From: an uncultured Rhodocyclaceae bacterium
GTDB lineage: Bacteria; Pseudomonadota; Gammaproteobacteria; Burkholderiales; Rhodocyclaceae
Assembly (NCBI GenBank): GCA_907163225.1
Contig: OU015322.1
Coordinates: forward strand, 3,034,060-3,098,059
Direction of reading: 5' to 3'
Length of the DNA stretch: 64,000 nt
The notes beneath the pieces were generated by a model that saw only the letters and a program-made list of their open reading frames with translations, was not told the origin of the DNA and did not search any database. The position numbers and the translations under genes are program-made. The stretch's first letter is position 1. Each line of letters begins with the position of its first letter. This document shows positions 47,782 through 55,754 of the stretch, piece by piece.

Positions 47782-48270
47782 TCAGGCGCCGATACGCAGC
47801 CCGGTTTTCTTCAGGATTTTTGTCGAGTAGAGAATGTCGCTGGCCTGACAGGCGGGGCCGAGCAGGGCACGGATTTCGCCGGCCTTGGTCGCACATTCCT
47901 CGCGTGAAGCGCCATGAACCATGGCGAACAGGTTGTACGGCCAGGCCGGCAGGGCGCGCGGGCGGCGGTAGCAGTGGGTGACAAAATCCAGGGCGCCGAT
48001 GCGGGCGCCCAGTTCGTCGACCTGATCGTCGGCGACATCCCAGACTGTCATGCCGTTGGCCGTCCAGCCGATGGCGTAGTGATTGGGTACCGCGCCAATG
48101 CGGCGGATGACGCCGGATTCGAGCATGGCCTTCAGGCGGCGCATCACGTCTTCGGCTGAGAGCCCCAGCTGTTCTGCGATGGCGTTGTAGGGCCTGGCAA
48201 CGAGCGGCAGGCCGCCTTGCGTGGCGACGATCAGGCTGCGGTCGATTTCGTCAATTTTGGGGGCAGTCAC
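47782..48270 (-). CDS. nirH: Siroheme decarboxylase subunit NirH
   Basis: A 162-residue Lrp/AsnC-fold protein, part of the NirDLGH complex that decarboxylates siroheme to didecarboxysiroheme in heme d1 synthesis. It has an N-terminal helix-turn-helix-like part and the C-terminal signature THCYRRPRALPAWPYNLFAMVHG shared with the NirL half. The GTG start overlaps the nirG stop by 4 bp. It is the last gene of the nirS operon and converges with cphA. Confidence 0.92.
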   Translation of the reverse strand: MTAPKIDEIDRSLIVATQGGLPLVARPYNAIAEQLGLSAEDVMRRLKAMLESGVIRRIGAVPNHYAIGWTANGMTVWDVADDQVDELGARIGALDFVTHCYRRPRALPAWPYNLFAMVHGASREECATKAGEIRALLGPACQASDILYSTKILKKTGLRIGA

Positions 48271-48752
48271 AGTCTGGCCTCAAGTTTCATTTCGACGAAA
48301 AATTCGCGTTCCTTGGGGAAGGCGTACACCGGCAATCCGGTGTCGCGCTCAAGGTGGGCGATGGCTTCCGCAATACCTTCCTGCGTCTCGGTGGCCAGCA
48401 CGAACCACATGTTCAACGCGTGCTCGCGGCGATAGTTGTGGGCGACTTGTGGCAAGGCATTGACGAGCGCTGTCAGTTCTTCGTAGCGCTCCTCCGGCGC
48501 AGCCAGTGCGGCCAGTACGAAGGCGCCGCCCATTCTTTCTACCTGAAACATCGGGCCGAAACGGGTCAGCACCTTGTTGGCGAGCAGATGCTCCAGACGT
48601 TGCAGCAATTCCGTTTCGGGGATGCCCAGTTGCGTAGCGACTTCGGCGTAGGGTCGTTCGCTGATCGGAAATTCGCCTTGCATTTTTGCGATAATTTTCC
48701 GGTCGACCGCGTCCAGCATGAGGTCGCCTTGGGGGGCAGAAAGCTCACGCAT
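48267..48752 (-). CDS. nirG: Siroheme decarboxylase subunit NirG
   Basis: A 161-residue Lrp/AsnC-fold protein with the NirG/NirD-type signature RFGPMFQVERMGGAF and VAHNYRREHALNMWFVLATE. It forms the siroheme decarboxylase with NirDL and NirH. The ATG at 48752 overlaps nirDL by 8 bp; an ATG at 48719 (MLDAVDRKI) has AAGG upstream and could also be used. USS-like copy 17 is in its first codons. Confidence 0.92.
   Translation of the reverse strand: MRELSAPQGDLMLDAVDRKIIAKMQGEFPISERPYAEVATQLGIPETELLQRLEHLLANKVLTRFGPMFQVERMGGAFVLAALAAPEERYEELTALVNALPQVAHNYRREHALNMWFVLATETQEGIAEAIAHLERDTGLPVYAFPKEREFFVEMKLEARL
48681..48711 (-). repeat. USS-like repeat, copy 17
   Basis: Core CGCGGTCGAC, first tract GAAAATT, second tract CAAAAATG. 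It lies in the nirG coding strand, read A-V-D-R-K-I-I-A-K-M. Confidence 0.8.
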
Positions 48753-49713
48753 AACGCGCCCCGTTCTGTTTGAAGCGTGTCAATGAAAAAAGTACCTCAT
48801 GGGCAGCCTCATTCAGGCCATGGCGGTGGCGGAGGTCGGCGATGATGGCCTCGACCTCGCTCCGTTCACGACCATGGATCATGCAGAACAGGTTGTACGG
48901 CCAATCCGGTAGCCGCCTTGGCCGGCGATAGCACAGCGTGACAGCCGGCTCCTCGGCCAGGGCGCGGCCAATCTCGCTGACCTGTTCATCGGGAATGTCG
49001 TGCACCAGCATGGCGTTGGCGGTATAGCCGAGCTCGCGATGGCGGACGACGACGCCAAAGCGCTTGATGTCGCCTTCGTCCAGCCAGCGCCGGATGCGCC
49101 CCAGCACGTCGGATTCGGAGGCGCCGATCCGCTCGGCGATCAGGGCAAACGGCCGAATAAAAAAGGGCAGGCCTTCCTGCAATACGGAAACCAGCCGACG
49201 CTCCGACTCGCCAATCGGCATAGCCGGGCTAACCGGCCGTGCGGCTGCAACGCTCTTCGGTTTTCCGCCCTGCAAGGAAAAGCCCAGGTCGATATGAAAT
49301 TCTTCAAGCAAGGGCAGGGCGAGCAGGGCGTGGCCGGCGGCCTTTTCGATGGCGCCGAGCGTGGCCTGCAGGCGCCCTTCACTGGCCGCGGTGACGACAA
49401 ACCACAGGTTGTAGCGATGCTCGCGCTCGTAGTTGTGATTGACTTCCGGAAAGCGGTTGACCGCCGCCGCGACGGCTTCAAGTTGCGCTGGCGCTATGGC
49501 CATTGCCGCCAGTGTCGAGGCGCCAATGCGCTTGGGTGCAAAGACGGCGCCAACACGCGAAATCTTGCCTTCGCGGCGCAATTTTTCCAGACTGCCGAGG
49601 ACGGCTTTTTCGGCCACGCCCAAGCGTGCCGCCAACTCTGCAAACGGCGCCGGACAGAGCGGGAAGTCGCGCTGGAATTCGTTTAGCAGACGAAATTCGA
49701 AAGTGTCGTTCAT
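48745..49713 (-). CDS. nirD: Fused siroheme decarboxylase subunit NirDL
   Basis: A 322-residue fusion of two Lrp/AsnC-fold units. The NirD-like half shows RVGAVFAPKRIGAST and VNHNYEREHRYNLWFVVTA; the NirL-like half (from about residue 170) shows KRFGVVVRHRELGYTANAML and LCYRRPRRLPDWPYNLFCMI. NirD and NirL are separate in P. aeruginosa but fused in several betaproteobacteria. Its start overlaps the nirF stop by one base (TGATG). The symbol nirD stands here for the nirDL fusion. Confidence 0.93.
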   Translation of the reverse strand: MNDTFEFRLLNEFQRDFPLCPAPFAELAARLGVAEKAVLGSLEKLRREGKISRVGAVFAPKRIGASTLAAMAIAPAQLEAVAAAVNRFPEVNHNYEREHRYNLWFVVTAASEGRLQATLGAIEKAAGHALLALPLLEEFHIDLGFSLQGGKPKSVAAARPVSPAMPIGESERRLVSVLQEGLPFFIRPFALIAERIGASESDVLGRIRRWLDEGDIKRFGVVVRHRELGYTANAMLVHDIPDEQVSEIGRALAEEPAVTLCYRRPRRLPDWPYNLFCMIHGRERSEVEAIIADLRHRHGLNEAAHEVLFSLTRFKQNGARYA

Positions 49714-50876
49714 CAGAAGCCGATGCGCGTGGCGCGGGAGGTGAAGAAAATGCCGGACGGACTTTCGGCCGGTATTTCGCCCAGTTTGGCAAAGTTTTCG
49801 GTGTTGTAAATCAGTACCTTGTTGTCATCGCGTGCCGAAAGCCAGACGTGCTCGCCGCGCGGCGCAAACTCCATGTGCAGGATGCCTTTGCCCGGTTCCA
49901 TGCGATGCACAACCTGACCGGCCAGCGTGTCGATGACGTCGACCTTGGCGTTGTCCGGGAAGGCGAAATTGACCCAGATCTGGCGGCCGTCAGGGCGCGC
50001 CATGACAAACACCGGCTGGCCGCGTACCGGGATGCGGCCGACTTCCTTCCATGTCGCGACGTCGACCACCAGCACTTCATGGCGGCCGATTGCCGGCAGG
50101 TAGGCCTTGCCTTGCGCCACGGACCAGCCGCGCAGATGCGGCATCTTGAAAACGGGCAGCTTCTCCTGTCCTCGGCCATAGTTCTCGAGAATCTTCCTGG
50201 CGCCCGTTTTCGGCTGCCAGAGGTCAAGCAGGGCGACGCCGTCTTCACCAAACAGCCCGGCCAGAAAGTAGCGACCATCCGGCGTCACCAGGCCGTCGTA
50301 GGGCTGGCTACCGGCCGGAAACTTTTGCGTCGTCGGTTTCCTTGGGTCGGAGAAATTGGTGACGCGAATCTCGCCACCATCGAACAGCGCGTAGGCAAAC
50401 CTGTTGCCACCCGTATCGGCGAGGCCGACGACCTTGGAGAACTGGCCGGGCGCGAACTCGGCCGGCACTTCTGAGAGCAGTTCAAGGGTGTCAGCATCGA
50501 AAGCCTTGATCCCGCCCGGCGTGTAGTTCTGGGCAACGACGATGCGACCGTCCTGCGAGATCGAGCCGCCGATGGCGTTGCCGGACTGGATGATGCGCTT
50601 GACGATCTTCGCTTCGAGCAGGTCGATCTTGGTCAGCCCGCCATCGCGACCGAAGATGAAGGCGTAGCGGCCGTCGCGCGAATAGACTGCGGAGGCGTGC
50701 GAGAGGTCGCCGAGGCCGCCGATGCGCGCGTAAGGCTGGCGTGCTGTGGTGTTGACCAGCGTAACGTGGCCGCTGGCCCGTTCGATAATCAGCCCAAGAT
50801 CGCCGGTACCGCGCAGCTGCGGGCCGGCGCAGGCGTTGAGCAAGAGGGCAAAGACGAGGCTTAGCAGCAGGCGCAT
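49713..50876 (-). CDS. nirF: Heme d1 biosynthesis protein NirF
   Basis: A 387-residue d1-type beta-propeller lipoprotein or periplasmic protein: signal sequence with a lipobox-like LLLNAC (Cys16), then propeller blades such as YSRDGRYAFIFGRDGG and PDGRYFLAGLFGEDG. NirF acts late in heme d1 synthesis, before NirN. It resembles the d1 domain of NirS without the cytochrome c domain. It lies 7 bp after nirC. Confidence 0.94.
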   Translation of the reverse strand: MRLLLSLVFALLLNACAGPQLRGTGDLGLIIERASGHVTLVNTTARQPYARIGGLGDLSHASAVYSRDGRYAFIFGRDGGLTKIDLLEAKIVKRIIQSGNAIGGSISQDGRIVVAQNYTPGGIKAFDADTLELLSEVPAEFAPGQFSKVVGLADTGGNRFAYALFDGGEIRVTNFSDPRKPTTQKFPAGSQPYDGLVTPDGRYFLAGLFGEDGVALLDLWQPKTGARKILENYGRGQEKLPVFKMPHLRGWSVAQGKAYLPAIGRHEVLVVDVATWKEVGRIPVRGQPVFVMARPDGRQIWVNFAFPDNAKVDVIDTLAGQVVHRMEPGKGILHMEFAPRGEHVWLSARDDNKVLIYNTENFAKLGEIPAESPSGIFFTSRATRIGF

Positions 50877-50883
50877 GAGGTTC

Positions 50884-51201
50884 TTATTCGGGAAATTGAG
50901 TCATCAGTTTATCGACTATCCACGCCGCTTCAGCCTCGGACATGAAAGCTTTCCAAGGCGGCATCGGCGTACCGGGGCGGCCGTAATAGACGGTCGCTGT
51001 CAGCCCTTCGGCCGGCTTGTCGCGCAAGGTTTCCGGCAAGAGCGCCGGGCCGAGGCCACCTTTCAGCGTCATGCCGTGGCAGGAGCCGCAGTCCTGGCGA
51101 ACGAGGTGAACGAGCGCCTTCTGGCGCATGGCGTCCGGCTCGGCAGCCAATACTGCGGTCGACAGGAAAAGTAGGCCAAAAACGAAATTACTCGCTGACA
51201 A
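50884..51201 (-). CDS. nirC: Cytochrome c55X (NirC)
   Basis: A 105-residue small periplasmic cytochrome c with CGSCH and a distal Met in the C-terminal half (GTPMPPWKAF). NirC can donate electrons to NirS or take part in heme d1 maturation. No ATG is available: a stop lies just upstream, and TTG codons at 51207 and 51201 are the only early starts. The one at 51201 has AAAGG 8 nt upstream and is preferred. The start overlaps the cupredoxin gene. USS-like copy 18 covers the signal peptide. Confidence 0.9.
   Translation of the reverse strand: MSASNFVFGLLFLSTAVLAAEPDAMRQKALVHLVRQDCGSCHGMTLKGGLGPALLPETLRDKPAEGLTATVYYGRPGTPMPPWKAFMSEAEAAWIVDKLMTQFPE
51154..51184 (+). repeat. USS-like repeat, copy 18
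   Basis: Core TGCGGTCGAC, first tract GAAAAG, second tract CAAAAAC. It lies on the opposite strand over the nirC signal peptide, which reads it L-F-L-S-T-A-V. Confidence 0.8.
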
Positions 51202-51538
51202 CGACAAGGCCTTTCATTTCTGGATGCGGGCCACAATGATAGTCGTAACGCCCCGCCTTATCGAAACGGCGCAGCCAGCTTTCATCGGGAAACATGCGCT
51301 CGGATTCCAGGCCGCCTTCGGCCGGAAATACGACCGAATGACTGGTGCGCTTTTCGTGATTGACCCAGCGCACACTGTCGCCGACCTTGATGCTGACTTC
51401 GGCCGGCTGGTATTTGTAGCCCTCGATCCGCACATCGACCACATTTTCGGCCAGCGCGAAAAAAGAAAAGAGCGCCAGAACAAGCGGCGCTCTTTTCAGG
51501 CACAGCCATCCGGAAAGCTTCACGAACCCGGATGGCAT
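51188..51538 (-). CDS. Cupredoxin (type 1 copper protein)
   Basis: A 116-residue periplasmic protein with a signal peptide (to about residue 30) and a plastocyanin/pseudoazurin-type fold. Copper ligands are His in TSHSVVF and the C-terminal set YHCGPHPEMKG (Cys, His, Met). It is a likely electron donor to NirS or a related nir electron carrier. It lies between the diheme cytochrome and nirC genes and overlaps nirC. A GTG five codons in is an alternative start. No standard nir gene name applies. Confidence 0.85.
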   Translation of the reverse strand: MPSGFVKLSGWLCLKRAPLVLALFSFFALAENVVDVRIEGYKYQPAEVSIKVGDSVRWVNHEKRTSHSVVFPAEGGLESERMFPDESWLRRFDKAGRYDYHCGPHPEMKGLVVVSE

Positions 51539-51545
51539 GGCGGAT

Positions 51546-52379
51546 TTACTGCTTGGCTGCCTTCACGTCGCCATCGGCACCCAGACCAATCGTGTGGCCG
51601 AAGGAAACGTGATGGAAACGGCCGCCGGCATTGTCGGCGTGGATGGCGATGCCGAACGGTACGGCCTTGCCCGCTGCCAGCACGGCGTTACCGGCCAGCT
51701 TGCGGGTGAAGGTCACCGTGTAGGTGTCGCCCGCCTTGGCACCTTCTGCCGTAGCACCAGCCTTGCCGCCGGTCATGTTGCGCTTGTCGGCGACAAAACC
51801 GTCAGACGACTTGCCGCTACTTGCCCACTGCACCAAGTCCATGGCGCCGCCGGAAACGTACTTGGTCTTGTCCTTGCTCTTCGGCATGCCCTTGGCGTCC
51901 TCGTGGCAGGCGGCCCAGCAGCCGGCCTGGTCGCCGAGCGGTACCTTGTCGTTCGGGAACATCACGGTAGCCTTGAGCTCGTTGTCCTTGTCGGACTTGT
52001 CGAAACCGCCAGCCGGGGCCTTGAAGGTCAGGCGAACATAGAGGTTGGTCGCATCGAAGGCGGCCTGCACGGTAACCGGATAGGTCATCGTCTTGGGCGC
52101 GCCCTTCGGCTCCATTTCCTTGCTGGCCAGACGCTTCAGGTCAAGGCTCAGCTTGCCATCTTCAACGTGGCAGCCGGCACAGGCCTCGCCCTTTTTCAGG
52201 CCGCTGGCGCCACTATGCTCGCCCTTGCCCTGCAGCCACTCGATCGGCGCCGCACCCGGGTGAAAAACGTGGACCGTGCTCTTGGCTGCCTTGCTCCAGT
52301 CCGGCGCAGCGATGGCCGATTGCGAACCGAGGGCGACGAATGCGCTAAATACTGCCAGGGAAACGAGATTTTTGTTCAT
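51546..52379 (-). CDS. Cytochrome c-552-like protein with EB_dh heme domain (NirB-like)
   Basis: A 277-residue periplasmic protein: signal peptide (residues 1-24), CAGCH near residue 70, and a second motif CWAACH about 70 residues on, which is CxxxCH rather than CxxCH. The fold around TYPVTVQAAFDATNLYVRLTFKAPAGG recalls the ethylbenzene dehydrogenase heme-binding (EB_dh) family. Its place just after nirS suggests the role of NirB (cytochrome c-552) of P. stutzeri; that equation is inference. The ATG at 52379 has GGAG upstream. Confidence 0.78.
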   Translation of the reverse strand: MNKNLVSLAVFSAFVALGSQSAIAAPDWSKAAKSTVHVFHPGAAPIEWLQGKGEHSGASGLKKGEACAGCHVEDGKLSLDLKRLASKEMEPKGAPKTMTYPVTVQAAFDATNLYVRLTFKAPAGGFDKSDKDNELKATVMFPNDKVPLGDQAGCWAACHEDAKGMPKSKDKTKYVSGGAMDLVQWASSGKSSDGFVADKRNMTGGKAGATAEGAKAGDTYTVTFTRKLAGNAVLAAGKAVPFGIAIHADNAGGRFHHVSFGHTIGLGADGDVKAAKQ

Positions 52380-52453
52380 CGTGCTTATCTCCACCAAAAA
52401 TGATTTGCTCACTACGCAGAATGTTACCCGCGCAAATTGCTGCTGCTTCATAT

Positions 52454-52479
52454 GCTACGGGGGCTTGCGCCCCCGTAGC
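52454..52479. other. Strong hairpin downstream of nirS
   Basis: An 11-bp perfect stem (arms GCTACGGGGGC and GCCCCCGTAGC) with a 4-nt loop, 32 bp after the nirS stop. The - strand sequence after it is ATATGAAG, not a T-run, so it more likely stabilises the 3' end of nirS mRNA and sets differential expression than terminates fully. Confidence 0.75.
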
Positions 52480-52510
52480 TTTAAGTCACATCAAAACAAT
52501 CAGCCGTCGA

Positions 52511-54196
52511 TTAGTAGATGTCGTGCTGGGTGTTGTAGACGTTGAACTTGCCGGTCGGGGTGATCATCTTCGGATCGGTAATCACCTTCTTGACGGTCAA
52601 AGTAGCATCGTCATAAACCACGATGGCGGATTGGTCAGCCTTGCCGCCCCACAGGGAGATCCAGACTTCCTTACCGTCAGCGCTGTACTCAGGATGCACG
52701 GCACGCTTGGTAGCTTTGACTTCCGGCATACCGGAATCCTTGGCCACGTTGATCACGCGCTTCGGCTTGGACAGGTCAGCCATATCCCAGACAGAGACCG
52801 ATTCAGCCAGGGTCTTGTCAGAGTTCTGAGCGGAGTCAGCCCACAGGTGCTTGGACTTCGGATGGGTCTTGACGAACAGGTTACCCGGAACGTGTTTGAC
52901 TTCCTGAACGACCTTCCAGTTGTATTCCTTGAACTTGGCATCCGACTTCTTCTCGGAAGGCGTGCTGATCAGGGTCACAACATCGGCACCGAGGTGACCG
53001 GTTGCCCAGACAGGACCAAACTTCGGATGGGTGAAGTTGGCGCCACGACCCGGGTGCGGGATCTTGGCGGTATCAACCAGAGCGGCCAGCTTGCCGGTCT
53101 TGGTATCAACAGCAGCGATCTTGTTGGAAGCATTGGCAGCCACCAGGAAGTAACGCTTGGAAGCATCCCAACCGCCGTCATGCAGGAACTTGGCTGAACC
53201 AACGGTGGTCGTCTTCAGGTTCTCGATGTCGGAGTAATCGACCAGCAGAATCTGACCGGTTTCCTTGATGTTGATAACCCATTCCGGCTTGATGAAGGAA
53301 GCAACGATAGAAGCAACGCGCGGCTCTGGATGGTATTCGCCATCAACGGTCATGCCACGGGTGGAAACCACTTTACGCGGCTTGAGCGTGTCGCCATCCA
53401 TGATCACGTACTGGGGCGGCCAGTAAGAACCGGCAACTGCGTACTTGTCTTCAAAGCCCTTGAACTTGGAGGTATCGACGGAACGTGCGTCAAAGCCAAT
53501 CTTGACTTCAGCCACAACAGCCGGTTTTTCCATCCACAGGTCGATCAGAGACAAACGACCATCGCGACCGATCACATATACATAACGGCCGGAAGCAGAC
53601 AGACGGGAAATGTGAACAGCGTAGCCGGTCTTGACGATGCTGCGAATTTCTTTGGTATCGCCGTCAATCAGAGCCACTTCACCTGTGTCACGCAGGGTGA
53701 CGGAGAACATGTTCTTCAGGTTGTAGTTGTTCATCTGCTTGGTCGGACGATCCTTGACAGCGACCATCACCTTCCAGGAATCCATGGTTTCCTTGAAGCT
53801 GTACTCAGGCGGCACATCCGGTGTGTTCTGGATGTACTTGGCCATCAGTGACAACTCTTCTTTGGTCAGGATGTCATCAAAGTTAACCATACCGCCATCG
53901 GTACCGTAACCAATGATTTTTTCCAGACGTTGCTGGCCTAGTTTGAGCGTACCGCCTTCGGTGACGTTGCCGTCCTTGTCTTTCTTCGACCAATGCGGCT
54001 CAAGGTTCTTGCCGGTAGCTCCCTTGCGAAGCACGCCGTGACAACCGGCGCAGCGTTCAAAATAAATTTTCTTTGCAGTTTCTTTTTCAGCAGCCGTCAT
54101 CGCCGGGCCCGCTTTTGCGGCTTCCTGAGCGAAGGCAGAACCCATGGCAATAGTCATGGCGCTAAGTGCAATTATCCCCACTACGGTTTTCTTCAT
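52511..54196 (-). CDS. nirS: Cytochrome cd1 nitrite reductase
   Basis: A 561-residue periplasmic enzyme that reduces nitrite to NO in denitrification. After the signal peptide (to about residue 23), the cytochrome c domain has CAGCH (Cys49-His53), then the eight-blade propeller binding heme d1, ending TGKFNVYNTQHDIY. Codon choice is less G/C-biased than in most neighbouring genes, consistent with high expression. It is the first gene of the leftward nirS-...-nirH operon, 88 bp from a perfect FNR/DNR box, and divergent from nirE. Confidence 0.98.
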   Translation of the reverse strand: MKKTVVGIIALSAMTIAMGSAFAQEAAKAGPAMTAAEKETAKKIYFERCAGCHGVLRKGATGKNLEPHWSKKDKDGNVTEGGTLKLGQQRLEKIIGYGTDGGMVNFDDILTKEELSLMAKYIQNTPDVPPEYSFKETMDSWKVMVAVKDRPTKQMNNYNLKNMFSVTLRDTGEVALIDGDTKEIRSIVKTGYAVHISRLSASGRYVYVIGRDGRLSLIDLWMEKPAVVAEVKIGFDARSVDTSKFKGFEDKYAVAGSYWPPQYVIMDGDTLKPRKVVSTRGMTVDGEYHPEPRVASIVASFIKPEWVINIKETGQILLVDYSDIENLKTTTVGSAKFLHDGGWDASKRYFLVAANASNKIAAVDTKTGKLAALVDTAKIPHPGRGANFTHPKFGPVWATGHLGADVVTLISTPSEKKSDAKFKEYNWKVVQEVKHVPGNLFVKTHPKSKHLWADSAQNSDKTLAESVSVWDMADLSKPKRVINVAKDSGMPEVKATKRAVHPEYSADGKEVWISLWGGKADQSAIVVYDDATLTVKKVITDPKMITPTGKFNVYNTQHDIY

Positions 54197-54283
54197 CTTT
54201 CATCTCCTAGAACGAAATAATTCGCGTCCTATCCCCCTAAACGCGATGCCATGCAAGGTTGAACCTACCCTTGATTCCCATCT

Positions 54284-54297
54284 TTGATACTCATCAA
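54284..54297. promoter_or_regulatory. Perfect FNR/DNR box between nirS and nirE
   Basis: TTGATACTCATCAA fits TTGAT-N4-ATCAA exactly. The centre is about 94 bp before the nirS start and 147 bp before the nirE start, so a Crp/Fnr-family regulator (DNR/NNR type) could drive nirS and possibly nirE. Confidence 0.85.
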
Positions 54298-54437
54298 TCT
54301 TTCCGAGCTTGCGAAGCCGCACCTATTCAAGCGCTTATATTTATTATTTGGGCGTATTTTTCCTTGTTGATTCGCAGCTGCTCTTGGCAGGCGCTTCGTC
54401 CCAGATTAGGATGGCCGCCCCAAGGCAGAGATAAAGC

Positions 54438-55202
54438 ATGAATACACCGAACAAACTGGAAACCGGCAAAGTCTGGCTGGTCGGCGCCGGCCCTGGCGAC
54501 ACAGAGCTGCTGACCATCAAGGCTGCGCGCCTTATTTCCCAGGCTGATGCGATCGTTTATGACCATCTGGTCGGCAACGGCATCATGGAATTGGCTCGGG
54601 GTGACGCTCGCCTTATCTACGCAGGCAAAGAAGCCTCGAAGCACACACTGCCTCAGGATTCGATCAATCAGTTGCTGGTCGAGCTCGCCCGAGAAGGTCT
54701 TTCGGTCGTCCGCCTTAAAGGTGGCGACCCGTTTATTTTTGGCCGCGGCGGCGAAGAGCTTGAAACGCTGGTTGCCTCAGGCATTCCTTTTGAAGTCGTT
54801 CCTGGGGTCACCGCTGCTGCCGGCTGTGCCGCCTACTCCGGATTCCCGCTTACCCATCGCGACCATGCGCAGTCGGTTACCTTCGTTACTGGCCACCTCA
54901 AAGACGGCACGGTCAACCTCGACTGGCAAGCGCTTGCCCGCCCGAAGCAGACGGTCGTCTTTTACATGGGCATCGGCGCCGCCGAAGAAATCTGCCGCCA
55001 GATGATCAATCATGGCCTGCCCTCGATGACCCCAGCGGCGGTAATCCGCAATGGCACGCAGTCCGATCAGAAAACCCTGCTGGCCACGTTGGGAACATTG
55101 CCCAGTCGTATCGCCGAATCCGCTATCAAACCGCCCGCACTGATTGTGGTTGGTAGCGTTGTCGGTTTGCACGACAAGCTGAGCTGGTTCGAAAAGCCAT
55201 GA
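54438..55202 (+). CDS. nirE: Uroporphyrinogen-III C-methyltransferase NirE
   Basis: A 254-residue SAM-dependent methyltransferase that turns uroporphyrinogen III into precorrin-2, the first step toward siroheme and heme d1. SUMT hallmarks are VWLVGAGPGDTELLTIKAARLI, DAIVYDHLV, RLKGGDPFIFGRGGEE and the late PALIVVGSVV. It stands alone (no CysG dehydrogenase part), and position opposite nirS argues for NirE rather than CobA. It overlaps the next gene by 4 bp. Confidence 0.93.
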   Translation: MNTPNKLETGKVWLVGAGPGDTELLTIKAARLISQADAIVYDHLVGNGIMELARGDARLIYAGKEASKHTLPQDSINQLLVELAREGLSVVRLKGGDPFIFGRGGEELETLVASGIPFEVVPGVTAAAGCAAYSGFPLTHRDHAQSVTFVTGHLKDGTVNLDWQALARPKQTVVFYMGIGAAEEICRQMINHGLPSMTPAAVIRNGTQSDQKTLLATLGTLPSRIAESAIKPPALIVVGSVVGLHDKLSWFEKP

Positions 55203-55597
55203 AATTTGTCTGGCTGCTTGCCGCTTTTTTAGCCTCGTCCGTTCATGCTTACACCGGTCAGGAGTTGCGAGATGACTGTCAGGCTGCAGACGAGTTTTTT
55301 GCCCAGAAAAAGACGACTGACCCTTATCAGTCGGTCAAAAGCGCACGTTGCCTTTCCTACGTCGCAGGGTTTGCCGACGGCTATTCGGTCAGCGACTTTC
55401 TGGCTGAAAAAGTGGGCGTCAAACTCAACGCCTTCTGTTTGCCAAATGACCCTGATCTTTCGATGCGGCTTGTTCGCGCCGTGGTCATCCACGTTGAACG
55501 CGTCCCGCTGAATACGACCGTCAGCACCGCCACGCTGGTTGCCGGTGCATTGGCAAAAGCGTTTCCGTGTGCCGATTCGCTTGAATCCAAGAAGTGA
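55199..55597 (+). CDS. Rap1a/Tai-like secreted protein
   Basis: A 132-residue protein with a signal peptide (to about residue 17, VHA) and a disulfide-type pattern: LRDDCQAAD, CLSYVAGFADGY, FCLPNDPDLSMRLVRAVVIHVERVP, and a final AFPC. This fits the Rap1a/Tai immunity-protein fold, best known from T6SS amidase immunity, although many members have no partner toxin. It is translationally coupled to nirE (ATGA), which is unexpected. No toxin gene is nearby. Confidence 0.75.
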   Translation: MKFVWLLAAFLASSVHAYTGQELRDDCQAADEFFAQKKTTDPYQSVKSARCLSYVAGFADGYSVSDFLAEKVGVKLNAFCLPNDPDLSMRLVRAVVIHVERVPLNTTVSTATLVAGALAKAFPCADSLESKK

Positions 55598-55622
55598 TTC
55601 ATGGATAATCCGGCCTCCGATT

Positions 55623-55707
55623 GCCCCGGTGGCGGAATCGGTAGACGCAGCGGATTCAAAATCCGCCGCCGAAAGGTGTGCCGGTTCGAGTCCGGCCCGG
55701 GGTACCA
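55623..55707 (+). tRNA. tRNA-Leu(CAA)
   Basis: An 85-nt cloverleaf: acceptor GCCCCGG paired with CCGGGGT, anticodon stem GCGGA/TCCGC with loop TTCAAAA giving anticodon CAA, a long variable arm as in Leu tRNAs, T-arm GCCGG-TTCGAGT-CCGGC, and an encoded CCA end (55705-55707). Confidence 0.97.
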
Positions 55708-55726
55708 GGTTTAGATTCAAGCGCTT

Positions 55727-55754
55727 AGGCCAATTCTTCGGAGTTGGCCTTTTT
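55727..55754 (+). terminator. Terminator after tRNA-Leu
   Basis: Stem AGGCCAA / TTGGCCT with a 10-nt loop and a short T-run, 20 bp after the tRNA 3' end. Confidence 0.85.

Noticed and set aside
52380-52510. Full transcription terminator after nirS
   Set aside because: The hairpin is strong, but the - strand sequence after it has no T-run, so it is listed as an mRNA hairpin.
55199-55597. T6SS effector-immunity pair at the Rap1a/Tai-like gene
   Set aside because: No amidase effector or T6SS gene is adjacent; only the immunity-like fold is present.
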